From CAZEAN01 sp964510225 (GTDB taxonomy: Bacteria; Planctomycetota; Planctomycetia; Isosphaerales; Isosphaeraceae), in the NCBI GenBank assembly GCA_964510225.1, contig CAZEAN010000034.1:1-50985 (forward strand): DNA of 50,985 nt. The letters run 5' to 3'. The translations under genes were made by a program, and so were the position numbers. The notes beneath the pieces were generated by a model. The model was not told where the DNA came from. It searched no databases and saw nothing but the letters and a program-made list of their open reading frames with translations. Below are positions 38,791-48,700 of this stretch, one piece after another. The first letter of the stretch is position 1. Every line of letters begins with the position of its first letter.

Positions 38791-38817
38791 AACCCCTGAA
38801 AACTGTCTTGAGGGGTT
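38791..38817 (-). terminator. Possible recQ terminator hairpin
   Basis: 7-bp stem aacccct/aggggtt with a 13-base loop, 27 bases past the recQ stop, no T tract. Confidence 0.35.
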
Positions 38818-38843
38818 CAGGTGGATAACCAAGATAACGCAGA

Positions 38844-41702
38844 TCACATGAGATCGTGACGATTTGTTCCCGAGTATTCCCGTTCGTAGCTTGAAAGAAA
38901 GATCAACCACTCAACCTCGGAGAGCCCCTCGGGTAGAGAGTCCGATTGGCGCGAAGTCGAGAGCTGTTCGAGACATTGTCGTAACCTTTCCTTCGTCATG
39001 ATCTTATCAGCACGGATGACTCGACCCGATCGGACCATCTGCTCGATATGTTCCCAGATCGTCCCGACTGGGATTCGGCGGATCGCCGAGGCCTCTGCGA
39101 TGCTGAATCCGCGGTCAATCAAGCGGCAGGTCCATTCCTCTTGGACGACTTCTTCGATCGGGGTTTTCGCGAGCGTCGATTCCAGGATCTTGAGGGGCGG
39201 GGCTGGGGGCTGAGTCTTTGTCTCTGTCGCTGTTTCTGTCTCTGTTTCGAGAACCGCCTTCAAAAGGTCTGTTCCAAAACGTTCCAGCTTGGAGGGTCCG
39301 ATCCCGTTGATTAGCGCTAAGGCCCGTGGGGTAGTCGGCTTGAGGCGGACAATCTCCGCAATCGTTTTACTGTTGATGAGGTAACCTGGCGATTGACCGG
39401 TCTCGTTAGCCCATCGTGCACGGAGCGACTCAAGCCGCTGACGGAGCCGATCGTCCGGATCAAGATTCGTTGAGTCATCGTTGTAGTAGTCTTCGGTCGA
39501 GATCTCTGCGTTCTCTTCTGAGGTTGAATCCCGATCAGAGACCGTAGGTGCATGGACGAGGCCACCGTGTTTCACTTTGAACGAGAGGTCACCGGCAAGC
39601 CCGTCGATACTGAGGTCCCTAAAAGCTTCGTCAAGGCCTCGGGCCTTGAGGTAGTGCCAGCCGGTGGGGCTCACTTTGACCACTCGTTTGAAGCGATCAA
39701 TTTCGTCGGACTCAGTGAGTCCTGCTTCGTTGATAGCGTCGAGAAGGCGGACGACTTCGGATTGGTTGAAGGTGTGGAGGAGTCCAAAGGTGCTCAAGCG
39801 GTCGAGATTGAACTTCCGGATCTTCTCCGAATTTGAGCCGGTCAGCATCTGTGCCAAGATTGTTTTACCGAAACGGCCGTCTGCCCTGGCAACACCCGAA
39901 AGGGCCTTGAGAAGGACTTCGCGGGCCGCTGGTGTATCGATCGGCAACTGATCAGTCGGAGCGTTCAGACCGTCGACTCGCTCACATTGATCACAACGTC
40001 CACAGGGATCGGGCGCCGACTCGCCGAAGTAGTTGAGGATCAACGACCGCCGGCATCGACGGGCTTCGGCGTAATGGATCATTCCTTGGAGTTTATCCAG
40101 TTCATGATTCTTCCTGGCTTCGAGCGCCTTGAAATCGATCGACCATTGCCAAGCACGTCGCGAGCGATCCTTAAGCCGGATCGCGTTGCCACGGAACGGG
40201 GGTACATAGGTAATCGGGAGCTTCGCGCTGAGTTGTAGGAGTGCCCGGTTCAAGGCGGGACGATCGAGCCCAATCCTTCCGGCAAAATCATCAGGCTGGA
40301 AGTAGACTGGCTCGCCGAACCGTCGATCAACGAACCCTTCGAGCGCGATCATGACGAGCCGCTGGACCTGGGCTTGCGGGGAGACTTGATCGGCAAGGGG
40401 TTGATCAGCGTCGTCGTCACGGTCAATCCTGACGATCGCCATATTCTCACGAGGGCTAAATCGTTCAATTGCGCCCGCATCGTCGAGGATCTTTAGCGCA
40501 GCGCCGACTGCCGATTCGCTGACAACAACATTCGCTAATTCGCGGATCTCGTCACGAGTGAGTTCAATCAGGTCAGCGTCGATCGTCCGGAGCGTCTCAT
40601 AGACCTGTGTCACAACCTCACGGCTCGGATACTCGTTTTCAATGAAGTGGCGTTGGACGCGTTGGTCTGCGGGCGAGTAGAGCAGGGCACAACGGGAGTT
40701 TTTCCCATCACGCCCAGCACGGCCGGCTTCTTGATAGTAGGCTTCCAGTGTTCCCGGAATGTTGTAATGGATTACGGAACGGACATCATGTTTGTCGACG
40801 CCCATCCCGAAGGCATTAGTTGCGACAATCAGATCGGCATCACCACGCATAAACCGGTCTTGGGCCTCGTGGCGCTCCTCGCGATCTAACCCAGCGTGAT
40901 AAACGACGGTTCTTCGCCCTATGTCTTCCGCGATAGTTTCTGCGATCGTCTCACAACGCTTCCGACTCGACGCATAAACGATCGCTGGGCCAGGCTCCTC
41001 ATCGAGAAGCCGCTTTAAGGCCTGATTCTTCTCAAGGTCGCGGGGCGCCGGGACCACCTCGTAAGAGAGATTGGGACGATCAAAGCCGTTGACAAACCGG
41101 GCCGGGTTTTCGAGTTGAAGTTGTGTACTGATGTCATCGCGAACTTGATCCGTCGCAGTGGCCGTGAGGGCAACGCAGGGTGGCATCCCGATCGCTCGCC
41201 TCGCCTCGCCGAGCCGTGCGTAATCAGGACGAAAATCATGACCCCACTGGCTAATGCAGTGAGCCTCATCAACCGCAAATCGTGCGACATTCGCCCGACT
41301 GATTGCATTCAGGAACGATCGGCTCCGAAACCGTTCCGGGGCGATGTACAGGAGGTCGATTTCCCCAGCGATCGCGAGTTGGAGCCGCTTGAGCTGTTCG
41401 TCGAGATTGATCGCACTGTTGATCAGCGTTGCTTTGAGGCCGAGTCGATCAAGGCCGTCGACCTGGTCTTTCATGAGGGCGATCAACGGACTGACGACCA
41501 GTGTGAGTCCGTCCAAGATTACCGAGGGCAGTTGGTAGCAGAGGCTTTTGCCGCCGCCGGTCGGCATCACGCAGAGTACGTCGCGACCTTCGATCACTGC
41601 TTCGATCACCTCGCGCTGACCGGCTCGAAACTCCTCGAGTCCAAATCGATCTCGGAGTGTCGCAACAAGATCCGGGGGTGATTCGATCGGGTCGGCAGTC
41701 AT
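38844..41702 (-). CDS. recQ: ATP-dependent DNA helicase RecQ, long form
   Basis: 952 residues, longer than the ~600 of E. coli RecQ. Walker A PTGGGKS at 47-53, DEAH box 145-148 with aromatic-rich loop HCISQWGHDFRPDY, motif VI QEAGRAGRDG, then the zinc site CRRSLILNYFGE...CGRCDQC and winged-helix RQC domain. After an extra ~100-residue segment come an HRDC domain (RARWANETGQSPGYLINSKTIAEI) and a C-terminal helix-turn-helix (EEWTCRLIDRGFSIAEASAIRRIPVGTI), like the RecQ C-terminal HTH_40 module. A short acidic Thr/Glu linker (ETETETATETKTQ) joins the last two, coded by an imperfect hexanucleotide repeat. Unwinds DNA 3'-5' in recombination and repair. ATG 41702 with AGAGG. Confidence 0.96.
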   Translation of the reverse strand: MTADPIESPPDLVATLRDRFGLEEFRAGQREVIEAVIEGRDVLCVMPTGGGKSLCYQLPSVILDGLTLVVSPLIALMKDQVDGLDRLGLKATLINSAINLDEQLKRLQLAIAGEIDLLYIAPERFRSRSFLNAISRANVARFAVDEAHCISQWGHDFRPDYARLGEARRAIGMPPCVALTATATDQVRDDISTQLQLENPARFVNGFDRPNLSYEVVPAPRDLEKNQALKRLLDEEPGPAIVYASSRKRCETIAETIAEDIGRRTVVYHAGLDREERHEAQDRFMRGDADLIVATNAFGMGVDKHDVRSVIHYNIPGTLEAYYQEAGRAGRDGKNSRCALLYSPADQRVQRHFIENEYPSREVVTQVYETLRTIDADLIELTRDEIRELANVVVSESAVGAALKILDDAGAIERFSPRENMAIVRIDRDDDADQPLADQVSPQAQVQRLVMIALEGFVDRRFGEPVYFQPDDFAGRIGLDRPALNRALLQLSAKLPITYVPPFRGNAIRLKDRSRRAWQWSIDFKALEARKNHELDKLQGMIHYAEARRCRRSLILNYFGESAPDPCGRCDQCERVDGLNAPTDQLPIDTPAAREVLLKALSGVARADGRFGKTILAQMLTGSNSEKIRKFNLDRLSTFGLLHTFNQSEVVRLLDAINEAGLTESDEIDRFKRVVKVSPTGWHYLKARGLDEAFRDLSIDGLAGDLSFKVKHGGLVHAPTVSDRDSTSEENAEISTEDYYNDDSTNLDPDDRLRQRLESLRARWANETGQSPGYLINSKTIAEIVRLKPTTPRALALINGIGPSKLERFGTDLLKAVLETETETATETKTQPPAPPLKILESTLAKTPIEEVVQEEWTCRLIDRGFSIAEASAIRRIPVGTIWEHIEQMVRSGRVIRADKIMTKERLRQCLEQLSTSRQSDSLPEGLSEVEWLIFLSSYEREYSGTNRHDLM

Positions 41703-41873
41703 CGACCTCTACCGTGAAACAACGCTCGGCAGGTTTACTTTATGGTCCGGCATCAGGGCAGCCTGGACAAGTCATCTTTGCTCAGATCTCTCGAAGTCTC
41801 GTACGCCCAAGGTAGTAGAACATCCTGACCAGAGTCTTCGAGAACGGGCAGGATCGAGTCCCCGGAATCTTGA

Positions 41874-42128
41874 AAGACAGCGTGCGATGAGATTCGAGAT
41901 TGTATCAAGGACCGCCAACGATTTCCCAACGATCCAGGCGGCTGGGCATATCTCGACTACGGTCAGGATGCCAACGACGCCGAGACCGCTCCGGTACTCC
42001 CGACCGTAGATTGTATCGCCTGCCATGGCGCCAATGCCGCGACCAATCATATCTTCACGCAGTACTATCCAGTTCTCCGGGCTGCAGAACCTGAAGCTCA
42101 CGGCGAGGATCAGCAGGATGGCTTAAGG
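41874..42128 (+). pseudogene. Relic of a cytochrome P460-like c-type cytochrome
   Basis: Between recQ and the DUF5989 gene the plus strand is open but startless. From 41886 it reads IKDRQRFPNDPGGWAYLDYG and, at 42012-42026, the haem-binding CIACH, followed by ANAATNHIFTQYYPVLR, the standard end of the cytochrome P460 domain. No start codon exists in this frame; a TGA at 41871-41873 cuts it off upstream, and the frame has lost its own stop and runs on to 42269. Only about the last 80 residues of the domain remain. It is therefore a gene fossil. Detection is by motif alone. Confidence 0.6.
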
Positions 42129-42306
42129 GAGTCCGTCGTGGCGGTACGGACTTCAAAGAGGGCGTTTACAGGTATCCAGGTGGTCTTTTTGACAGCGATT
42201 GTCGAAAGGACCGCCTATTCGTGCGATCCGCTCTCGAAGGATCGCTGCCGAGGACGTTTCAAGCGATCGTAACGAGAGTTGCGTCGGCCTGATTCCCTTC
42301 AAGCGT

Positions 42307-42525
42307 TCAGAAGAGAGTGTAAATGAAGGGTGCTACGGCGGTTCCGGCCAAGTAGATCAGGAAGCCAAAGAGAAAGAGAACGAGGAGGATTGGTAGCATC
42401 CACCACTTCTTGTTGTATTTCAAGAAGCTCCAAAACTCCATCAGGATGGAGTCATCATACTGCTCCTGGGCAGCTCTCTCGAACACATTATCAGGCTCTG
42501 AATGGATATCATCTAGCCGATTCAT
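42307..42525 (-). CDS. DUF5989 (SxtK-like) small membrane protein
   Basis: 72 residues. The conserved part is FWSFLKYNKKWWMLPILLVLFLFG...TAVAPFIYTLF: a short amphipathic start, one membrane span and the invariant VAPFIYTLF end. The same small protein follows SxtJ-like proteins in many clusters with a carbamoyltransferase, including saxitoxin (sxtK). Function unknown; it may hold the enzyme at the membrane. ATG 42525 chosen because it lies 22 bases after the previous stop; an ATG at 42441 inside the family core is the other option. Last of the module. Confidence 0.8.
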   Translation of the reverse strand: MNRLDDIHSEPDNVFERAAQEQYDDSILMEFWSFLKYNKKWWMLPILLVLFLFGFLIYLAGTAVAPFIYTLF

Positions 42526-42547
42526 GGCAGTTATTCTTATGTTTTGC

Positions 42548-42961
42548 TTAAAATTGTTTGAAGTAACGACGGATGTCATGTGGTTCGTGCTTCGGAGTCC
42601 AGTACGAGTCTTTCTCTGGTCGCTTCAAGGCCAATGGATCGTAACCAACGAGCCGAAAGACCAGGCCAATCGGCAAGAACACCCCATAATAGATCGATGC
42701 CAGGAGGATCTGCGAGACCAGCCAACGGATTGGCAGCGTTAGGATCATCCAAGTGACAAAGATCGGTCGGACAATCGTGGGGCGGAGGAGACCTGCGGAA
42801 CCGACAACAATCGCCAGTGTTGCCGACACGATAGCAAGCGTGATTCGATGGTTTACGAAGGCTTGCCAGCAGGAAAGAACGCCGAAAAAGACGAGCCAGA
42901 GCCCTCCGAATTGACGAAGGAGTCGAGGTGATGGCCGCATTGTAGGATCAGACAAGCGCAC
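42548..42961 (-). CDS. SxtJ-family membrane protein
   Basis: 137 residues: three to four hydrophobic segments (LWLVFFGVLSCWQAF, ITLAIVSATLAIVVG, IFVTWMILTLPIRWLVSQILL, YYGVFLPIGLVFRLVG) and a polar tail DPLALKRPEKDSYW, which is characteristic of SxtJ proteins. GTG 42961 is likely the start, with AAGG 10 bases upstream; it is 12 bases after the carbamoyltransferase stop. SxtJ always travels with carbamoyltransferases of the SxtI type; its biochemical role is unknown. Confidence 0.82.
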   Translation of the reverse strand: MRLSDPTMRPSPRLLRQFGGLWLVFFGVLSCWQAFVNHRITLAIVSATLAIVVGSAGLLRPTIVRPIFVTWMILTLPIRWLVSQILLASIYYGVFLPIGLVFRLVGYDPLALKRPEKDSYWTPKHEPHDIRRYFKQF

Positions 42962-42973
42962 GATGTAAGGTCC

Positions 42974-44833
42974 TTAATCGAGCTGGAACTGAGCGAGATG
43001 ATGCTCTCGTGTTGCCTGATCCAGACGACTTCGTTGTTCCTCTTTGAGCAGCACAAGATCGCCCATCACTATCGCATCCATGTCAGTTGCGTAGAAGCAA
43101 TCATAAGCGTCCTTTGGAGTACAAACGATCGGCTCTCCTCGGACGTTAAAGCTGGTGTTCACCAGGACCGGACAACCAGTCCGTCGATAAAAAGCGTGGA
43201 GGAGGCGGTACAGTCGCCTGTTTTGGTTTGCGTCCACGGACTGGATCCGAGCACTGAAATCGATGTGCGTTACTGCGGGTATTGTCGATCGCGGGATGTT
43301 GACTCGTCTTCGGAGGTCAGGGTCTGTTGCCATGATCTCCTGGTCCTCCTTGGGAATTGGCAGGCGATGTTGATCGCGGACAGGCGCGACAAGCAGCATA
43401 TAGGGACTCGCTTGCCCCGGTTCCAGCTCAAAGTACTCGGAGGCGTGTTCAGCGATCACACAAGGGGCGAAGGGGCGGAAGCTTTCGCGGAACTTGATTT
43501 TCAAGTTCAGAGTCGATTGCATGGTGGGCGAACGTGGATTTCCTAGAATACTCCGTGCTCCTAATGCCCGAGGTCCGTACTCCATCCGCCCTTGAAACCA
43601 CCCCACGACCTTACCATCATCCAATAGCCCAGCAACATAATCGAGCAGCTCTGCTTCATCGTGAAAGCGATGCGAGACGGTGGCACCGACCGTTCTGAGG
43701 AAGTCATCGATCTCATCCGTACCGTACTGAGGGCCGAGGAAGCTTCCCTCTTGGAAGTCGAGACCATCCGGTTGCCTCGGTTTTCTCAAGAGCTGATACC
43801 AGACGAAGAGAGCGGCACCGAGCGCTCCGCCAGCATCTCCGGCAGCGGGCTGAATCCAGAGTTCCTTAAACGGCCCCTCACGGAGGAGTCGACCATTCGC
43901 CACACAGTTGAGTGCCACGCCACCAGCCAAGACCAGGTGATCCATCCCTGTCTCAGAATGCAGGTGACCGCCGATCCGCAACACGGCCTCTTCCGTCACT
44001 CCCTGAATACTTGCGGCGAGATCCAGATGACGCTGGATGAGATCTGACTCTGGATTCCGGGGAGGACCGCCGAAGAGGCTGTGGAACCGGCGGTTGGTCA
44101 TCGTCAAGCCTTGGCAATAATTGAAGTAGTCCATATTCAGCCAGAAACTGCCGTCCGGCTTGAGATTAATCAAGTGCTTGAGGATGACCTCCATATAGAT
44201 AGGTTGGCCGTAGGGGGCGAGCCCCATCAGCTTGTACTCGCCACTATTGACTTTAAACCCGCAGTAATACGTAAACGCCGAGTAGAGGAGACCGAGGGAG
44301 TGAGGGAAGCGGATCTGATCCGTCAGGTCAAGCCGATTCCCTCGTCCTACTCCCTTGGTCGTCGTGCTCCACTCACCAACGCCATCGAGAGTCAGAATAG
44401 CCGCCTCGTCGTAAGGGCTAGGGAAGAAAGCACTCGCCGCGTGACTTTCATGGTGGTCGATGAAAAGCAACTTGGCGGTGGTTGGTCCACCAAGGTGCGC
44501 GCGGATCAGGCGACGGATGTGGAGCTTGTCTTTCAGCCAAACTGGGATCGCCCTCGCGAAGCTCCGAAATCCGCTCGGTGCCACCGCGAGGTAGGTCTCT
44601 AAGAGTCGGTCAAACTTCGAGAGTGGTTTCTCATAGTAGCTGATGTAGTCGAGGTCGGCTGGTCTCATGCCAGCTTCACGGAGACAGTAGGCGATTGCCT
44701 GCGCTGGGAACTCGGCGTCATGCTTTTTGCGACTAAATCGTTCTTCCTGCGCCGCAGCAACGATCCGACCGTCAACAACGAGGGCGGCAGCACTGTCATG
44801 ATAGAACGCAGAGATCCCAAGAATTGCAGTCAT
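42974..44833 (-). CDS. O-carbamoyltransferase (SxtI/NodU/TobZ family)
   Basis: 619 residues. Uses carbamoyl phosphate and ATP to carbamoylate a hydroxyl through a carbamoyladenylate. Marks: ILGISAFYHDSAAALV with His12, HHESHAASAFF at 127-137 (metal ligands), SGEYKLMGLAPYG, LAGGVALNCVANGRL (ASKHA fold), and C-terminal YGPRALGARSILGNPR (YrdC-like domain), VLVNTSFNVRGEPIVCTP. ATG 44833 has GAG upstream; the frame is open 16 codons more. Followed by SxtJ-like and DUF5989 genes on the same strand, an arrangement like sxtI-sxtJ-sxtK. Target could be a surface glycan or a small molecule; unknown. Confidence 0.92.
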   Translation of the reverse strand: MTAILGISAFYHDSAAALVVDGRIVAAAQEERFSRKKHDAEFPAQAIAYCLREAGMRPADLDYISYYEKPLSKFDRLLETYLAVAPSGFRSFARAIPVWLKDKLHIRRLIRAHLGGPTTAKLLFIDHHESHAASAFFPSPYDEAAILTLDGVGEWSTTTKGVGRGNRLDLTDQIRFPHSLGLLYSAFTYYCGFKVNSGEYKLMGLAPYGQPIYMEVILKHLINLKPDGSFWLNMDYFNYCQGLTMTNRRFHSLFGGPPRNPESDLIQRHLDLAASIQGVTEEAVLRIGGHLHSETGMDHLVLAGGVALNCVANGRLLREGPFKELWIQPAAGDAGGALGAALFVWYQLLRKPRQPDGLDFQEGSFLGPQYGTDEIDDFLRTVGATVSHRFHDEAELLDYVAGLLDDGKVVGWFQGRMEYGPRALGARSILGNPRSPTMQSTLNLKIKFRESFRPFAPCVIAEHASEYFELEPGQASPYMLLVAPVRDQHRLPIPKEDQEIMATDPDLRRRVNIPRSTIPAVTHIDFSARIQSVDANQNRRLYRLLHAFYRRTGCPVLVNTSFNVRGEPIVCTPKDAYDCFYATDMDAIVMGDLVLLKEEQRSRLDQATREHHLAQFQLD

Positions 44834-44949
44834 AATCAAACTACTCTTAACGAACAGGGCTGACTTCCATGTCGGTTTCATTTGGCGACTGGTGTCCAGG
44901 AAGCCTACCGTTTTTTTCGAGAACGAGAACGAGTCGACGTCCGACGACC

Positions 44950-45504
44950 TCAGCCCAGACCTTTGAGGAGCAGGACTCCGGTGATGCCGTGGCGAATTGC
45001 GAGTCGATTTGCCAAGATGGCTCGCGTCTTGGGCCGGAGCCGATAGGATCGCTGTTCATCTGGCTCAAAGACGTCCGACGAGAGCAACAGTGTGTTCCGA
45101 ATCCCAGACCATTGGAGGAGTGCCGTATCGGGCGCAGGTCCCGAGATCCGGAGCAAGTGCTGCACTGAATCCGGCGACTCCACCTCAACAGTCCGATAGA
45201 ACACACGCGTCGCCTCCATCCGACGTTCACGTTCTAATCGCTTCTGAGCTGCAATTTCCTCAGGTGTTTCTGGAAAACCGAGGAGTCTTGGGATCGCGGA
45301 GGAGAGAGCAAGACCGGCCCGGGCCGCCAGATACCGTCCCTCCGGAAGAACCGCGACGATCAAGGCGATCAACCCCAAGGTGCTTGCCAGAATGATTCGT
45401 TTGAACCGACGCTCTAAGCGTTGAGACCTCTCCAAGAAGTCGGAGAGGAGTTGAGTTTCAACTCTCGGATGTCGGGTCTTGCGCTTCCGGCTCCAGCGTC
45501 GCAC
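44950..45504 (-). CDS. Unknown single-span membrane protein next to the carbamoyltransferase
   Basis: 184 residues. A basic N-terminus (about 1-37, many Arg/Lys) leads into one membrane span at about 38-56, then an outer or periplasmic part with a charged helix (FPETPEEIAAQKRLERERRMEATRVFYRTVEVE) and ISGPAPDTALLQWSGIRNTLLLSSDVFEPDEQRSYRLR. No family recognised. GTG 45504 has GGAGG 6 bases upstream. It precedes the carbamoyltransferase by 116 bases on the same strand, so it may share the module. Confidence 0.6.
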   Translation of the reverse strand: MRRWSRKRKTRHPRVETQLLSDFLERSQRLERRFKRIILASTLGLIALIVAVLPEGRYLAARAGLALSSAIPRLLGFPETPEEIAAQKRLERERRMEATRVFYRTVEVESPDSVQHLLRISGPAPDTALLQWSGIRNTLLLSSDVFEPDEQRSYRLRPKTRAILANRLAIRHGITGVLLLKGLG

Positions 45505-45785
45505 AGCATCCCTCCAAGATTCCAGAGTGCTCTATCTACCGATCCAGACTCAACGTCCGTGCTGAGTTCGCCGATTGGTTCCAACAAACAATGATGATAC
45601 AGCACAATCTCGGCGCTTAGAATCGCGTACCCGAGTGTTAGCGAATCACCTTGCCGGGATCACTTTGGAGATCAACGAGTGGGATCTCGTGAGGATGCGA
45701 TCATACCTAGAACGAATCGCTTGCCCTGCCGACTTGAAGACGGCTGGGCATCACTGCTCTGATCTTGATCCGATTCAAGTATCCA

Positions 45786-48700
45786 TTACTTGTTCCGGAC
45801 TGGGAAAGGTGGCGGTTCCACGGTGGTGGTCGGCTCTTCTTCCAAGAGTTCAAGGGCGACTTCGATTGCTTTCTCAAGTTGCGGGTCACGTCCGGCGATG
45901 ACCTCGGCGGGCCACTGCTCAACGTCGATATCGGGTGGGACCCCTTGGTTCTCGACGATCCAACCGTCCTCGGTGAAGATCGCGAGGTCGGGGGCAGTCA
46001 CCGAACCACCGTCCATCAAGGTCGGGAAGCCGAGGATCCCGACGAGCCCGCCCCAGGTCCGTTTGCCAACAAGCGGCCCGAGTTCGAACTTGCGGAACAT
46101 CCAGGGAAGGAGATCGCCCCCCGAGCCCGCTGTCTCATCAATGATCATTACTTTGGGACCGGTAATGCTCGCCGTCGGCGTCTTGAACGGCTTACCGTGT
46201 CGAGTCGCCCAATAGGCACTCACAGGTCGGTTCAGAAGGTCGATGAAGTAGTCGGCCACCGATCCACCACCGTTGAATCGTTCATCGACGATAATCGCCT
46301 CTTTGTCGGCCTGCGGGAAGAAGTAGCGTTTGAAGTACTCATGGCCCGCCGTGCTCGTGTTCGGCACGTAGACGTAAGCGACCCGGCCCTCCGTTGCCTC
46401 GTGAACCTTCTTCAGGTTCCCTTCGACCCAGTCCCGGTTCCGGAGACCCGATTCATTGCCGATCGGTACCACCTCGACGGTCCGGGCTTCTTTACCATCG
46501 GGGTGAGGTCCAACCTTGAGTTCGACGATCTTCCCCGCCGTGTTTTCGAAGAGGCTGTAGAGGTTGGTTGGTGGCCGGAGGTCGGTGCCATTGACGGCGA
46601 GAAGGTAGTCGCCTGCCTTGACAGCAACACCAGGGGCAGTCAAGGGAGCGCGGAGTCCGGGATTCCAATTTTGACCACTGTAGACCTTCTCGAAACGGTA
46701 GCGTCCTTCCGAGACTTCGTAATCAGCTCCCAAGAGGCCGCCGGGGACTGATTCAGAATCGTACCGGTCATCGCCACCGCCGAGGTAACTGTGACCGACC
46801 GCGAGTTCACTCAGCATCCAGCGGATCACCCGGTTGAGGTCGTCGCGGGTTGCAAGGTGCGGTAGGAAGGTGCGGTACTTCTCGCGGATCGCTGTCCAGT
46901 CGACTCCGTGATAGTTCGTCGCATAGAAGTAGTCGCGGTTAATCCGCCAGGCTTCTTCGAAGATCTGCTCCCACTCGTCCCGAGGCTCGATCCGGACCGA
47001 GATTTGGTCGACGCCAAGCCTTCCTTTACCCGGTGAGAACGGACCGGCGTCGACGATCCCCCAGTTTTCGCCAGCCTGGTAAAGGATCTTCTTGTGATCG
47101 GCAGAAAGCTGGAAGGTCGAGACACCCTCGGCAATCGTTGTTTGTTCTCGATCGCTCAGGCTGAAGCGTTGGAGGATTGGTTTCCCTGAAGTCATTCCGG
47201 ACTGACCGGGACCGCCAAGCTCGCGCCTCACGTAGTACAGTTGACCTTCAGTACCTGGCTTCAAAGAGGTGATGTACCCGGACGGAATTGGGAGAGAAAG
47301 GATACGGTCGGAAAGTCCATCAAGGTCGATTGCGTTGGATGATTTGTCGTCATTAGACGAATCCTCATCCTTGCCATTACTTTTCGCATCAGCCTCGGAA
47401 TCTTCGACGTCAGCTTCGTCTGCTGGAGTTGCTTCCTCTACGGGCTCGTCGTTTTCGACCTTCTCCTCATCGCTTTCTCTGAGGAGCGGCGAGGGCGTGT
47501 CCGCATCCAAGACCGCCATGTAGATCGAACCAGTGGCTTGGGAATCTTGCGAGGAGAGATCGAACCACTGCTTGACTGGTCCTGCGTTGGTGGAGGCCAC
47601 GAAGTAGAGGTACTTGCCACTCGCATCGAAGACAGGTTCGGTGACTTCCGCGAGCCCCTCGGTGACTTGGTGTGAGGTTCCGTCTTTGATCGAGTGGAGC
47701 CAAAGAGTCTGAATGTTGGTGGCGGTGGTTAGCGTATATGCAAGCCAGTTCGAGTCCGGCGACCAAGCACAGCTTGTCGATCGAAGCGGTGTATAGATTT
47801 CGTTCGAGCCGGCTTGTTTGATCTCACCCGATTCCAGGTCAATCCACGCGAGGGTCTGGGAGTTATCGACGAAGGCGATTTTTTTGGAGTCGGGCGACCA
47901 AACGAGCCAGTAGTAGAAGCCACCGCCCTCAAGTTTATAGGTCTTCGTTCCGCCTTTGCCGTCTTGCGGGGAGATCACCAGTTCGTATTCACCGGACTCA
48001 TCCGAGAAGTAGGCAATGGAAGCGCCGTCGGGAGACCAAGCCGGTGATCGCTCGTGTGCCCCAGTTGTTGCCGTGAGATTCCGAGGATCTCCCTTCGAAG
48101 CTGGTACCGTGACGATATCGCCTCGGAATTCAAAGACCGCCCGCTTTCCTGTCGCAGAGATCCCGGCATTCCGGATCCAGTTGGCACCGTCGACGTAGCG
48201 GGGCCTTGTTTCGATCAGGTCAGCGGCGATACCGACCGCCAAGGGCTCAGGAGAACCGACTTCGGGATCGAAGAGGAAGAGCCGGCCCCCCTGCTCGAAG
48301 ACAATCCGCGTTGGATCACCCGACATGGAAAGGACTGGGAAATCTTCGAAGTCAGTGAGTCGCGTGACTTCGTCGGCGCCAGGCAGGAATCGGTAGAGAT
48401 TGAACTCGCCATCACGGTCGGAGAGGAAGTAAACGTATTCACCGATCCAGATCGGAAAATCATCATTGCAGCGTTCTTCAGGTCGAGGAATCTCCTCGAC
48501 GGAATGGTCAGCTCGATTGTAGATCCAGATCCGCGAGGTTGTCCCACCACGGTAGTTCTTCCATTGCAGATAGCGCGGGGGCAAGAGAGTGTAGGCGATC
48601 CGCTCGCCGTCGGGAGAGTGAGCCGCCCGATCACCATTCGGGATCGGCAGTTTTTCGGGCATCCCCCCTGAGGTTGGAACAGTAAAGAACTGGCGATAGC

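Noticed and set aside
45575..45901. 108-codon plus-strand frame downstream of the tricorn-like gene
   Set aside because: Its second half is antisense to the protease and it has no recognisable features.
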